In this document: positions 1-8,654 of the stretch, piece by piece
How the letters are laid out: each line of letters starts with the position of its first letter
How positions within the stretch are numbered: position 1 is the first letter of the stretch
Source: an uncultured bacterium
Lineage (GTDB): Bacteria > Cyanobacteriota > Vampirovibrionia > Gastranaerophilales > Gastranaerophilaceae
Assembly: GCA_949286885.1 (NCBI GenBank)
Contig: CASEEG010000099.1
Span: forward strand, 1-37,377
Length of the DNA: 37,377 bases
Reading direction: 5' to 3'
Notes under the pieces: model-generated
Databases searched by the model: none
Told to the model about the DNA's origin: nothing
The model's input: the letters and a program-made list of their open reading frames with translations, nothing else
Program-made: the position numbers and the translations under genes

Positions 1-1237
1 CGAAAAAATATATGAAAAAATCATCAAATATGCAAAAAACCTAAAAAAATATGCAGATGATTTAGAAAATGAATTTTCAATCCCTATTATCAATAAAAGA
101 ATTGCAATAACGCCAATTTCACTTATTGGCGAAAGCGCAAAAAATCCTGATTATATTTACCTTGCAGAAATTTTGGATAAAGCTGCAAACGAAGTAGGGG
201 TTGATTTTATAGGAGGCTTTTCAGCTCTTGTTGAAAAAGGCTGCACAAAAGGAGATGAAATTTTCCTTGAATCAATACCTGAAGCGTTAGCAAAAACATC
301 AAAATTATGCTCAAGTGTTAACCTTGCAACATCAAAAGCAGGAATAAATATGAAAGGCGTGCTTAAAGTTGCCGATATTATTAAAAAATCAGCAGAATTA
401 ACCGCAGATAAAGACGGTCTTGGAGCGGCAAAATTCGTATGTTTTTGCAATTCTGTATCGGACAACCCCTTTATGGCAGGCGCATATTGCGGTATAAACG
501 AACCGGAATGTGCACTAAACATAGGTGTCAGCGGTCCCGGGGTTGTAAGGTGGGCAATAGAAAATATGCCAAAAGATGCACCATTAGGAGAAGTTGCAAA
601 TGTTATTAAAAAAACAGCCTTTAAAATAACTACAACAGGTGAACTAATAGGCAGAGAACTTGCATCAAGACTCAATATACCCTTTGGTGTTATAGATTTA
701 TCGCTTGCACCGACACCAGCCAGAGGAGATTCTGTTGCGGGAATTTTTCAGGCAATGGGATTAGAGCAGGCGGGGGCACATGGTACAACAGCAGCACTTG
801 CAATGTTAAATGATGCGGTTAAAAAAGGTGGAATTATGGCATCATCGTACGTTGGAGGACTCTCAGGTGCTTTTATTCCCGTATCTGAAGATGCAGGCAT
901 GATTGAAGCAGCTAAACAGGGAGTTCTTACAATAGATAAGCTTGAAGCAATGACTTCTGTCTGCTCAGTCGGACTTGATATGATAGCAATCCCGGGGGAC
1001 ACTCCAAATACAACAATAGCGGGGATGATAGCCGATGAAATGGCGATTGGAATGATAAACAAAAAAACAACAGCAGTCAGGGTAATTCCTGTTCCAAACA
1101 AAAAAGAAGGCGATTGGGTAAAATTTGGCGGACTTTTAGGAGAAGCCCCCATTATGTCGATGAGCAAGCTTGATTCATCAGTATTTGTAAATCGCGGTGG
1201 CAAAATTCCTGCACCAATTCACAGTTTAAATAATTAA
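1..1237 (+). CDS. UPF0210 / DUF711 (PFL-fold) family protein, 5' end outside window
   Basis: The frame is open from the first bases of the window to a TAA at 1235-1237 (about 411 codons). The true start is therefore upstream, and roughly 40 residues are missing if it has the usual family length of about 450. Visible family features are the N-terminal [16 protein letters not shown] stretch, the Gly-rich [18 protein letters not shown] and [10 protein letters not shown] segments, and [18 protein letters not shown]. Members of UPF0210/DUF711 have the pyruvate-formate-lyase barrel fold but no established reaction, and none is claimed here. An internal ATG at 173 lies inside a conserved region and is not the start. 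The gene ends just before a hairpin shared with the convergent protease gene. The family assignment is firm; the role is unknown. Confidence 0.85.
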   Translation, partial: EKIYEKIIKYAKNLKKYADDLENEFSIPIINKRIAITPISLIGESAKNPDYIYLAEILDKAANEVGVDFIGGFSALVEKGCTKGDEIFLESIPEALAKTSKLCSSVNLATSKAGINMKGVLKVADIIKKSAELTADKDGLGAAKFVCFCNSVSDNPFMAGAYCGINEPECALNIGVSGPGVVRWAIENMPKDAPLGEVANVIKKTAFKITTTGELIGRELASRLNIPFGVIDLSLAPTPARGDSVAGIFQAMGLEQAGAHGTTAALAMLNDAVKKGGIMASSYVGGLSGAFIPVSEDAGMIEAAKQGVLTIDKLEAMTSVCSVGLDMIAIPGDTPNTTIAGMIADEMAIGMINKKTTAVRVIPVPNKKEGDWVKFGGLLGEAPIMSMSKLDSSVFVNRGGKIPAPIHSLNN

Positions 1238-1238
1238 T

Positions 1239-1270
1239 TTTAAACCCGCCATTATCTGGGCGGGTTTAAA
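1239..1270. terminator. Bidirectional terminator between convergent genes
   Basis: A perfect 12-bp stem (1239-1250 with 1259-1270) encloses an 8-nt loop. Its core is ACCCGCC/GGCGGGT, flanked by TTTA/TAAA. It lies between the stop of the UPF0210 gene and the stop of the S41 protease on the other strand. T-rich sequence is present on either side, but neither U-tract is long. Confidence 0.75.
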
Positions 1271-2521
1271 TTACTTAATTATAACTCTTATATCGCTTTG
1301 TTGTTTGGCGTCTGTTTTATTCGCAACGATTTTAGAATTTAACAACTCAATAGCTTTTGCAACCTGAGGATCTCGTTCTTTTTTGATATCCTCTTCAGTC
1401 AAATCAACTTCATAATCAGGCTCAATTCCTTTTTTATTAATGTCGGTGCCATCAGGGGTTAAATATTTTTGAATAGTAATATGCATGGCTGAACCTCCCG
1501 GAAGTCTGTTAATTTCTTGCACAAGACCTTTGCCGAATGATTTTTTGCCAACAATAACAGCTCTATTATTATCCTTTAGCGCACCACTTAGAATTTCACT
1601 TGCAGAGGCGGAACCCCCGTTTATAATCACCGCAATGGGTTGGTCAGTAAGCATTCTTTGAGTTGCGCGAGTAGTATCTTTGTATCCTTCTCTGTCAACA
1701 GTAGAAACAATTACTTTTGAATCAAGCAACATATCCGCTATATAAATAGCATTTGTCAAAAGTCCGCCCGGATTTGAACGCAAATCTATAATCAAACCAT
1801 CTTTATCACAGTTTTGTATCAAAGCCTGCTCGAATTCGGCCGCAGCGTTTCTACTTATAAAAGAGCTCAAGCGTATATAACCGATATTATCGGGAATTTT
1901 AGCAAATTCAGGAGATTTTGTAGATACAGACTTAATCTCAATCTTTTCTCTTGTAATTTTATAAGTTTTTGCGGGTTCTTTTCCTCTTTTAACCAGCAGA
2001 GTAACTTGAGTTCCCTCGGGTCCTCTTATTTGTTCTGCGGCAGCGTCAACAGTTATGCCCTTTGTGCTTTTTCCGTTAATTTCCAATATTTCATCTTCAG
2101 CCTTTAGACCTGCACGCTCGCCCGGAGTATCTTCAATTGGAGCAATAACAAGTAACTTACCGTCACGAACACCTATTTGAACACCAATACCCTGTAGGGA
2201 CCCTTGTATGGAATCATTTTCTTCCTTAAAATCTTTGGGATTTAAAAACTTCGTATACACATCATTTAAGCTAGAAACCATTGACTCTATTGCAACATAA
2301 GCATCTTCATCGTCTTTAATAACATTGTCATAGCGATGACGCCACCTTGACCAATCTTGCTCGTTATTTGTCTGATCAACAAATTTTGAGTTTATTAGCT
2401 TCCAAGCCCTGTCATACAAACTTTGCGGAGTTTGTGCCAAAACAGGGTTCATAAAAGAACTCACATAAAAAAGTCCCAGCATTAAAATAAATATTGACGC
2501 TTTTTTCAATATAACTTTCAT
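1271..2521 (-). CDS. ctpA: Carboxyl-terminal processing protease (S41 family, CtpA/Prc type)
   Basis: This is a 416-aa exported serine protease of family S41, which trims or degrades proteins from their C-termini in the periplasm. Residues 1-29 form a signal peptide ending NPVLAQ. A PDZ domain spans about 108-185 (GIGVQIG...RAGLKAEDEI). The S41 catalytic domain follows, with the Ser-Lys dyad readable as Ser306 in GGSASASEI and Lys331 in GKKSFGKG, 25 residues apart as in plant D1 protease. The start ATG at 2519-2521 is preceded by a strong Shine-Dalgarno (AGAGGAGAGG) and an extended -10 promoter, so it is probably transcribed alone. The C-terminal tail (380-416) is charged and less conserved. 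In cyanobacteria CtpA matures photosystem II D1; a non-photosynthetic relative would have other substrates, which cannot be named from sequence. Confidence 0.92.
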   Translation of the reverse strand: MKVILKKASIFILMLGLFYVSSFMNPVLAQTPQSLYDRAWKLINSKFVDQTNNEQDWSRWRHRYDNVIKDDEDAYVAIESMVSSLNDVYTKFLNPKDFKEENDSIQGSLQGIGVQIGVRDGKLLVIAPIEDTPGERAGLKAEDEILEINGKSTKGITVDAAAEQIRGPEGTQVTLLVKRGKEPAKTYKITREKIEIKSVSTKSPEFAKIPDNIGYIRLSSFISRNAAAEFEQALIQNCDKDGLIIDLRSNPGGLLTNAIYIADMLLDSKVIVSTVDREGYKDTTRATQRMLTDQPIAVIINGGSASASEILSGALKDNNRAVIVGKKSFGKGLVQEINRLPGGSAMHITIQKYLTPDGTDINKKGIEPDYEVDLTEEDIKKERDPQVAKAIELLNSKIVANKTDAKQQSDIRVIIK

Positions 2522-2542
2522 AACCTCTCCTCTTTAATAGAT

Positions 2543-2571
2543 ATTATAACAAACTATTTTTTAATTTCCAA
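2543..2571 (-). promoter_or_regulatory. ctpA promoter, extended -10
   Basis: Read on the minus strand: TTGGAA (2571-2566), a 17-bp spacer, then TATAAT (2548-2543), with TG one base before the -10 (extended -10). Predicted start is near 2536, giving a short leader that contains the AGGAGAGG ribosome binding site. Confidence 0.6.
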
Positions 2572-2637
2572 AAAACTTTATAAATCCCATATTAATTATG
2601 TATTTAATTTTTACACCTCATAAAGTAAAATGAATGA

Positions 2638-4590
2638 ATGAAAATTTCACAAAAAAATTCATTGATTCTGCTTGCTTTTTCTTCCGTTTTAATATTGCTG
2701 ATAGTCTATATAATGGGCATTACAATATTTGAACCAAAGTCATATAATTTTTTGGTAAAAATTGCCACCCAAAACGCCAAAGCCTCTGATGACATTTTGC
2801 TTGTTGTTATCGATGATAAATCTCTTCATCAACTTGGACGCTGGCCCTGGAAAAGAACACGCTACAGTGAAATATTTGAATACATAACAAAATACACTCA
2901 AGCAAAACAAATTGGCTATGACGCAATAATAGTAGCACCTGATACAGATAACCCGACAGCAGACAAACAATTCTATAAGGACATAAAAGAAATTGACTCG
3001 TTAAGTGCTGGAGTGGGCTTTACTAATAATAATTTTAAAAATATTGATGAAAAATATTATGAAAAATTGCTTTTCAAAAAAAATAGCATATATATTGAGG
3101 ATAAAAGAAGCAAAAAAAATAAAATACCAAGCGGTTATAAAAGCTTCAGCACCTTTCAAAAGGAATATTTGAATAATATAAAAAACTTGGGCGCAGTCAA
3201 CACAAGCATGGACAATGACGGTTACATAAGAAAGATTGAGCAGGTCATAAACTATAAAGGCAGGTTGTATCCATCATTGGGTCTTTTAATGTATTCAAAG
3301 CACACCGGAATAAAACATTTTGTCTTAACTGACAAGTATTTGCTTGCCAAAAATAATGACTACTCACTCAGAATACCGGTCACAAATGAATCGGGCATAG
3401 CTTATTCGAATATATATTTTTATAAAACCGATGACAATTTGTACTCTCACCAAAAAATTTCAGCATCAGATGTTATAAAATCTTTAGAAGCAATCAAAAA
3501 AGGTGAAAAACCAATATTAAACAGTGAATTATTCAAGGATAAAATTGTTTTTGTCGGAGCAAATGCAAATGCACAGGCACTTTTGGATGTCAAAAGAACT
3601 CCTGTTTCAGATACTTTTTCCGGAGTAGATATACAGGCAACAAATTTAGATAATATAATAAATAACGAATTTTACAGGAATACAAGTCAACTATATAATA
3701 TCTTAAATGTCGTGCTTGTTTTCATAATAGCTTTTGTTCTTGTATGTACACTACCAATACCAATTGCAATACTTTCATGTGCTTGCTTAATGTTTATGTA
3801 CTTAATTTTTGCATTTTTTATGTTTAGCAATAAAATTGCCATAAATCTTATTCTGCCCGAAATTTTTATTCTTTTTGCCATAGGTTGTGCTTACCTGTAC
3901 AGGTACTTACTTGAAGGTAGAAAAAAGGAAAAAATACAATCTGCAATGGGCAAATATCTCTCAAAAGATGTTATGAAAAGCGTTGTAGATAACATAGATT
4001 CGGTAAAACTTGGCGGAAAAAGAGCTAATGTGACAGTACTTTTTGCCGATATAAGGGGCTTTACATCAATCAGCGAAAAAATAAGCGCCGAAGAAGTAAC
4101 AAGAATCTTAAATGAATATTTTACAGCAATTGTTCCGATTATTGAAAAAAACAACGGAATATTAAATAAATTTATGGGTGATGCAGTCCTTGCAGTATTT
4201 GGAGAGCCCATTAAAAGTAACAACCATGCGCTTGATGCAATTATTTGCGCCGATTGCATGCTCAAAAAAGTAAGGCAATTACAAGAAAAGTGGCTGGAAG
4301 AAGGCAAGCCAAAAATTGAAATAGGCGTAGGCATATCAACAGGTGAAGCTTTTGTCGGCAACATAGGATCCGAAGAAAGATTGGAATACACCGTTATTGG
4401 AGACACAGTGAATACCGCGTCAAGAATTGAAAACTACAACAAAGTGTATCGAACAAAGTTTTTAATAAGTCAGGAAACTTTCGAACAGGTACAAAAACAT
4501 GTCGATGTTATAAAAATACGGGAAGTTACAATTAGGGGTAAAGCAAAAAAAATTAACATTTATGAGGTTTTAAGACTCATTAATGTATAA
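2638..4590 (+). CDS. CHASE2-domain class III adenylate cyclase
   Basis: This is a 650-aa membrane sensor that should make cAMP. One transmembrane helix (about 8-30) leads into an extracytoplasmic CHASE2 domain (about 45-340, with DILLVVIDDKSL and GRWPWKRTRYSEI). Three helices follow (about 353-372, 375-397, 402-422). A cytoplasmic class III cyclase domain completes it (about 462-648). Metal-binding Asp471 (FADIRGF) and Asp515 (KFMGDAV) are present. Lys511 and Thr585 (EYTVIGDTVN) fit an ATP-specific cyclase, and Asn592 and Arg596 (NTASR) are the transition-state pair, so it looks active. The start is the third of three overlapping ATGs (2630, 2634, 2638), and only this one is in frame. There is no Shine-Dalgarno; TAAAAT (2626-2631) sits 6 nt upstream. 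recG follows after 7 nt. The ligand is unknown. Confidence 0.9.
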   Translation: MKISQKNSLILLAFSSVLILLIVYIMGITIFEPKSYNFLVKIATQNAKASDDILLVVIDDKSLHQLGRWPWKRTRYSEIFEYITKYTQAKQIGYDAIIVAPDTDNPTADKQFYKDIKEIDSLSAGVGFTNNNFKNIDEKYYEKLLFKKNSIYIEDKRSKKNKIPSGYKSFSTFQKEYLNNIKNLGAVNTSMDNDGYIRKIEQVINYKGRLYPSLGLLMYSKHTGIKHFVLTDKYLLAKNNDYSLRIPVTNESGIAYSNIYFYKTDDNLYSHQKISASDVIKSLEAIKKGEKPILNSELFKDKIVFVGANANAQALLDVKRTPVSDTFSGVDIQATNLDNIINNEFYRNTSQLYNILNVVLVFIIAFVLVCTLPIPIAILSCACLMFMYLIFAFFMFSNKIAINLILPEIFILFAIGCAYLYRYLLEGRKKEKIQSAMGKYLSKDVMKSVVDNIDSVKLGGKRANVTVLFADIRGFTSISEKISAEEVTRILNEYFTAIVPIIEKNNGILNKFMGDAVLAVFGEPIKSNNHALDAIICADCMLKKVRQLQEKWLEEGKPKIEIGVGISTGEAFVGNIGSEERLEYTVIGDTVNTASRIENYNKVYRTKFLISQETFEQVQKHVDVIKIREVTIRGKAKKINIYEVLRLINV

Positions 4591-4591
4591 T
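4586..4591 (+). promoter_or_regulatory. TATAAT -10-like box 6 nt before recG ATG
   Basis: A consensus TATAAT straddles the stop codon of the cyclase gene and is separated from the recG ATG (4598) by exactly 6 nt. No recognisable -35 lies at 17-18 bp, so this is a weak call unless an activator helps. If used, recG mRNA would be leaderless. Confidence 0.3.
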
Positions 4592-4597
4592 GTATAA

Positions 4598-7027
4598 ATG
4601 AATAAATTTTCCAGCTTTGATGAGATTTATGAGAAAATTATAACTTCTTGTAAAATAGAAATAGATCATAAGTATATCGATTTTTTTGGAAAGAGAACTA
4701 ACTTTTCAAAATTCATACTGTCTACGCTTTATATGGTACTAAAAAAAATAAATAAAACAGAGCGCCACAGGGTAGAAAAGCTGATTTCGCACTTTGAACA
4801 ATACCACATAGATTCACCCTCAGCACGAGCACACTCTATACAACTATTAATAGAAACTTTTGCCTATTTTAAAAAACTTATTGCACCACAGGTGCGTATT
4901 AAGAAAAAGGAAGATACCCCGCAAGTAAAAAAAACGTACACAGACAATATTGCAGATATAGAAGTGCAATATATAAAAGGTGTAGGGCCAAAAATAGCTA
5001 AACTTTTTAACAAATTGGATATTTATACAGTAAAAGAACTTCTTGAATACTATCCGAAACGTTACATAGATTATCAAGGCAGAGTAAAAATATCAAATTT
5101 AAAGATAGGCGAAAATGTTACTGTTTTTGCAACAATTAAAAAAGTAAGCGCCTACTTAACTCTTAGAAGGCTCACCGTACTAAACCTCCTAATAAGCGAC
5201 GGAAGCGGAGAAATTACGTTAAGTTTTTTCTATAAACTAAAAAACAGAAAAATGCTTGAAAGATATAAAGCACAGTACCCTCAAAACTCAAGCGTGATAG
5301 TTTTTGGTACGGTAAAAAAGGATCCGTATACAAATAAAATAACAATAGATAAGCCGGAAATTCAAGTTATGACTTGTGATTTTTGTTATGAAGATGACCA
5401 ACTTATAAGTAGTGGCAAAATTGTTCCGGTATACCCGCTTACAGAAAATTTAAATTCAAAAACACTTGTTAATGCCATCAAAAGTGCAATTGAAAAATAT
5501 TGCACAAAAATACAAGATCCGCTTCCCCAGGATATCAAGGATAAATTTGGTCTTATGGAAAGAAGCGAAGCCATAAAAAAAATTCATTTACCAATGACAA
5601 GAGAGGAAGCAGACAGAGCAAGGTATACAATAGTGTTTGAAGAACTTTTTACACTACAACTAAACCTTGCATTAATGCGCGAGGCAAATAAAAAAAACAC
5701 ATCAATACAATTAAAAATTAAGCGTGACGGCTTAGTCAGAAACTTTATTAAAAACTTGCCTTTTGAACTTACCGATGCACAAAAAAATGCCGTGGAAGAA
5801 ATTACAAATGACCTAAATTCAAAGGAGCCTATGCAAAGACTGCTTCAAGGTGATGTTGGCAGCGGAAAGACTGTTGTAGCTTGCATAATGTTATTATGTG
5901 CCATAGAAAACGGATACCAGGGAGCAATTATGGCACCGACAGAAATTCTTGCAACACAACACTATAAAAATTTTACACAGTGGTTAACACCGCTTAATTT
6001 AAGTGTGGGATTATTTTTAGGCAAACACGGAACAAAAATTAGGAATGAAATGCTGACATCGCTAAAAAACGGTCAAATGCATATAGCTATAGGTACACAT
6101 GCCCTTATTCAAGAAGGGGTTGAATTTTATAATCTTGGAGCCGTTGTAATTGATGAACAACACAGGTTTGGAGTAAAACAACGCTCAAAATTACTCACAA
6201 AAGGAAAATTTCCTCAAATGTTGACAATGACGGCTACACCTATTCCAAGAACCCTTGCACTTACGATGCACGGTGATTTAGATATCACAACAATAGATGA
6301 ACTTCCAAAAGGAAGATTGCCGATAATAACAACACTTGTAGGAGCACAAGGACGTAAAGAAGCCTATGAGTTAATTAAGGAACAAATTGCAAAGGGACAT
6401 CAAGCTTACATAGTCTATCCGCTAATAGATGAAAGCGAAGCAATCAGTGCAAGAAATGCTACACAGGAAGCGCAAAAGCTGCAAGAAAAAGAGTTTAAAA
6501 ATTACAAGATTGGTCTTTTACATGGCAAACTTAAAGCTGAAGAAAAAGAACAGGTAATGCTAGAGTTCAAAGAAAAAAAATATGACATTCTTGTATCAAC
6601 AACCGTTGTTGAAGTGGGAGTTGATGTGCCAAATGCCACCGTAATGATTATTGAAAATGCGGAAAGATTTGGTTTATCACAGCTCCATCAACTAAGAGGA
6701 CGAGTAGGACGTAACGACAAGCAGTCTTATTGTGTTCTTGTAAGCACATCAGCTTCAAAACAGGTTCGAAACAGATTAAAAATAATGACACAAACAAACA
6801 ACGGTTTTATAATTGCGCAAAAAGACCTTGAACTTAGGGGCCCGGGTGAATTCTTGGGAACAAGACAAAGTGGCATAGCGGATTTTGGACTTGCAGACAT
6901 AGTAAACGACGTAGAAATACTGGAAAAGGCACGTGAATGCGCACTTGAATTTGTAAAAAACAACGACATTGAACAATACCCTAAGTTAAAAGAAGAAGTT
7001 ATGAAACATAGCATGTTCAGAGGCTAA
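4598..7027 (+). CDS. recG: ATP-dependent DNA helicase RecG
   Basis: RecG is an 809-aa SF2 DNA translocase that regresses stalled replication forks and processes branched DNA. The N-terminal part contains the wedge/OB region (about 140-270: GVGPKIAKLFNKLDI, KRYIDYQGRVKI). The helicase motor carries Walker A GDVGSGKT (418-425), motif II DEQH (519-522), motif III TATPIPRT and motif VI QLRGRVGR, and ends with the RecG-specific LELRGPGEFLGTRQSG. It is longer than E. coli RecG (693 aa) because of an N-terminal extension of about 120 residues, mostly helical and charged; cyanobacterial RecG proteins also tend to be long. It starts 7 nt after the cyclase gene and lacks a Shine-Dalgarno. Its 3' end overlaps the convergent DUF1822-like gene by 11 bp, with no terminator between. 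Confidence 0.95.
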   Translation: MNKFSSFDEIYEKIITSCKIEIDHKYIDFFGKRTNFSKFILSTLYMVLKKINKTERHRVEKLISHFEQYHIDSPSARAHSIQLLIETFAYFKKLIAPQVRIKKKEDTPQVKKTYTDNIADIEVQYIKGVGPKIAKLFNKLDIYTVKELLEYYPKRYIDYQGRVKISNLKIGENVTVFATIKKVSAYLTLRRLTVLNLLISDGSGEITLSFFYKLKNRKMLERYKAQYPQNSSVIVFGTVKKDPYTNKITIDKPEIQVMTCDFCYEDDQLISSGKIVPVYPLTENLNSKTLVNAIKSAIEKYCTKIQDPLPQDIKDKFGLMERSEAIKKIHLPMTREEADRARYTIVFEELFTLQLNLALMREANKKNTSIQLKIKRDGLVRNFIKNLPFELTDAQKNAVEEITNDLNSKEPMQRLLQGDVGSGKTVVACIMLLCAIENGYQGAIMAPTEILATQHYKNFTQWLTPLNLSVGLFLGKHGTKIRNEMLTSLKNGQMHIAIGTHALIQEGVEFYNLGAVVIDEQHRFGVKQRSKLLTKGKFPQMLTMTATPIPRTLALTMHGDLDITTIDELPKGRLPIITTLVGAQGRKEAYELIKEQIAKGHQAYIVYPLIDESEAISARNATQEAQKLQEKEFKNYKIGLLHGKLKAEEKEQVMLEFKEKKYDILVSTTVVEVGVDVPNATVMIIENAERFGLSQLHQLRGRVGRNDKQSYCVLVSTSASKQVRNRLKIMTQTNNGFIIAQKDLELRGPGEFLGTRQSGIADFGLADIVNDVEILEKARECALEFVKNNDIEQYPKLKEEVMKHSMFRG

Positions 7028-8525
7028 TTACCAGTGTTACTTCAAGTGGTCTGGAAATAAAACCATGTGAAGGTGGTTTCATATACATTAAAGTTTCAGA
7101 CACACTTTTCTTTATTATATTGTCAATTTGGACAGAACCGGAACTTTGAAGAATTTTTATATCAATAACCTCACCACTGCTAGCTATTCTTATACTAAGT
7201 TTTATTACGCTATTTTTAGCAAAATCATTTGAGAGCAATAAATCGTTCTGCAAATTAAGCTTAACATTTTTTCCGACAAGCTGAAGGAATCTTGCATAAT
7301 TTGTCTTATTTGCTATATTTTCCGGAACTTCCCACGAAATTTTATTTATTGTTGCAACAAGTGGCTCGCCCGTGGTTTGACTAGCGCTTGAGTAATCTGC
7401 AGAATCATTAAGGCCGTACACTTCTTGGGGTAAATTGTGAGATGAAGCAAATTCATTTCTCTGCTGGATTAAATAGGAGGAATCTTGCCCATACTCACTG
7501 TCTATATCAGATATCGAAGAAATGTTAGAACTTGAACTTTTAATTGCCAAAGTAATCGAAAAAACTAAGAAAATAACAACCAACAGTGCAATTATAATAA
7601 TCTTCTTTTTTTTGCCGCTCATTATTGCAAATACTTTTGAAGGAGCAATTTCCTCCATGCTATCAAAAATGTCATCTATTATTTCCTGATAAGCTTCATT
7701 TTCATTATTTGTTGACATATCAGCCTTGCTTACAGGACTTATTGGAACGGTCTTCTTTTTATTGGCAAGTCCGGAAGTACGTTTAAAAGAAGCAAGTATT
7801 TCATCTTCCGCCTGTAATGCAACACTTTGATTAACAACATCGGTAATATCAGCAACAGATTTTACAGTTCTGTTGAAATCAATCACATCTGCTAATTTTT
7901 TGGCACAAGCAGGGCAAGTAGCCAAGTGCTGGATTAAAAATTTTTTATTGCCCTGGGCTAGTTCGTTATCAATAAACCTCAAAAACAAAGCAACACAATC
8001 GGAATGCTTACCAATAATTTGTTTTGGATATGCTGGTTTTTTTAACTCAAGACAAAGCGCTCTGATGCTTTTCAGATATATTTCATCTATCTCTGTAAAA
8101 TCGCCGCTTGAGCTCATAAAAGCAATATCGGAAGCTTTAAAATAGCCCAATATTTTTGCCTCTTTGAGTCTTTCACTCAAATCAACAACAACATAATAGT
8201 CAGGAGGACAGCCATATTCTTTGTGTATAGAAGGAACTCTGATTTTGTTATCACGAAATCTTGAAATTATATCAACCCTATAGTTGTTTATATAAATATC
8301 GCTTATTTTAAATTCTTCAAAAATCTCTGCAATTTTATGTAAACTTCTCGCACTGTTAACCTTAAACCCATGACTCTTAAAAAAGTCTATTGCACACATT
8401 ACTCCAAGAATATCTATAAGTCCTTTTCTGCGCAACAAAGGTTGTGTCATTCTGGCACTTATTTTTCTTGCGTAATTTGCCTGTTCGTCATTTATTTTTA
8501 GTACTACATCACTCAATTGCGACAT
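7017..8525 (-). CDS. Membrane protein: DUF1822-like domain, zf-HC2-like motif, TM, TonB-C-like domain
   Basis: This 502-aa protein has an unusual layout. Residues 1-160 resemble cyanobacterial DUF1822 proteins (helical start, then PDYYVVVDLSERLKEAKILGYF); this match is from memory and moderate. Residues 174-210 carry an anti-sigma-type zinc-finger pattern, H174-x2-C177 and H200-x3-C204-x2-C207 (HLATCPACAKKL). After a Ser/Asn/acidic linker comes one transmembrane helix (308-328) behind a GKKKK stop-transfer, so the N-terminal half should be cytoplasmic. The outside part ends in a TonB-C-like domain (about 433-502: NSVIKLSIRIASSGEVIDIKI). The start chosen is ATG 8523-8525, preceded by GAGAGGG; a TTG 21 nt further upstream has no such site. 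An anti-sigma or transmembrane signalling role is possible but only inferred. Confidence 0.7.
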   Translation of the reverse strand: MSQLSDVVLKINDEQANYARKISARMTQPLLRRKGLIDILGVMCAIDFFKSHGFKVNSARSLHKIAEIFEEFKISDIYINNYRVDIISRFRDNKIRVPSIHKEYGCPPDYYVVVDLSERLKEAKILGYFKASDIAFMSSSGDFTEIDEIYLKSIRALCLELKKPAYPKQIIGKHSDCVALFLRFIDNELAQGNKKFLIQHLATCPACAKKLADVIDFNRTVKSVADITDVVNQSVALQAEDEILASFKRTSGLANKKKTVPISPVSKADMSTNNENEAYQEIIDDIFDSMEEIAPSKVFAIMSGKKKKIIIIALLVVIFLVFSITLAIKSSSSNISSISDIDSEYGQDSSYLIQQRNEFASSHNLPQEVYGLNDSADYSSASQTTGEPLVATINKISWEVPENIANKTNYARFLQLVGKNVKLNLQNDLLLSNDFAKNSVIKLSIRIASSGEVIDIKILQSSGSVQIDNIIKKSVSETLMYMKPPSHGFISRPLEVTLVISL

Positions 8526-8599
8526 TAAGATATTCCCTCTCAACAATAAAATGACACATAATCAATATTATTTCAACAATTATAAGTTACATATACAAA

Positions 8600-8615
8600 T
8601 CTTAATATTTCTTAA
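8600..8615. promoter_or_regulatory. Direct-repeat operator-like box CTTAA-N5-CTTAA
   Basis: TCTTAATATTTCTTAA contains two CTTAA half-sites 10 bp apart, the geometry used by OmpR/PhoB-family response regulators. It lies between divergent genes, 3 bp upstream of the proposed glyS -35. It also covers the -35 position of a minus-strand TATAAT (8584-8579) facing the DUF1822-like gene. The same 16 bases occur in reverse at 22330-22345, upstream of the sigma-factor gene. Confidence 0.4.
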
Positions 8616-8618
8616 ACC

Positions 8619-8648
8619 TTGCTTTTAGCTTTTCTTTTGTAATAGAAT
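8619..8648 (+). promoter_or_regulatory. Probable glyS promoter
   Basis: TTGCTT (8619-8624), an 18-bp spacer, then TAGAAT (8643-8648). The predicted +1 falls on or beside the glyS ATG at 8655, and no Shine-Dalgarno is present, so a leaderless transcript is suggested. Confidence 0.4.
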
Positions 8649-8654
8649 TATCTT

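Noticed and set aside
7017-7027. Frameshift or mis-assembly where recG and the DUF1822-like gene overlap
   Set aside because: Both proteins end naturally at the family C-terminus. The 11-bp convergent overlap is ordinary in this compact genome.
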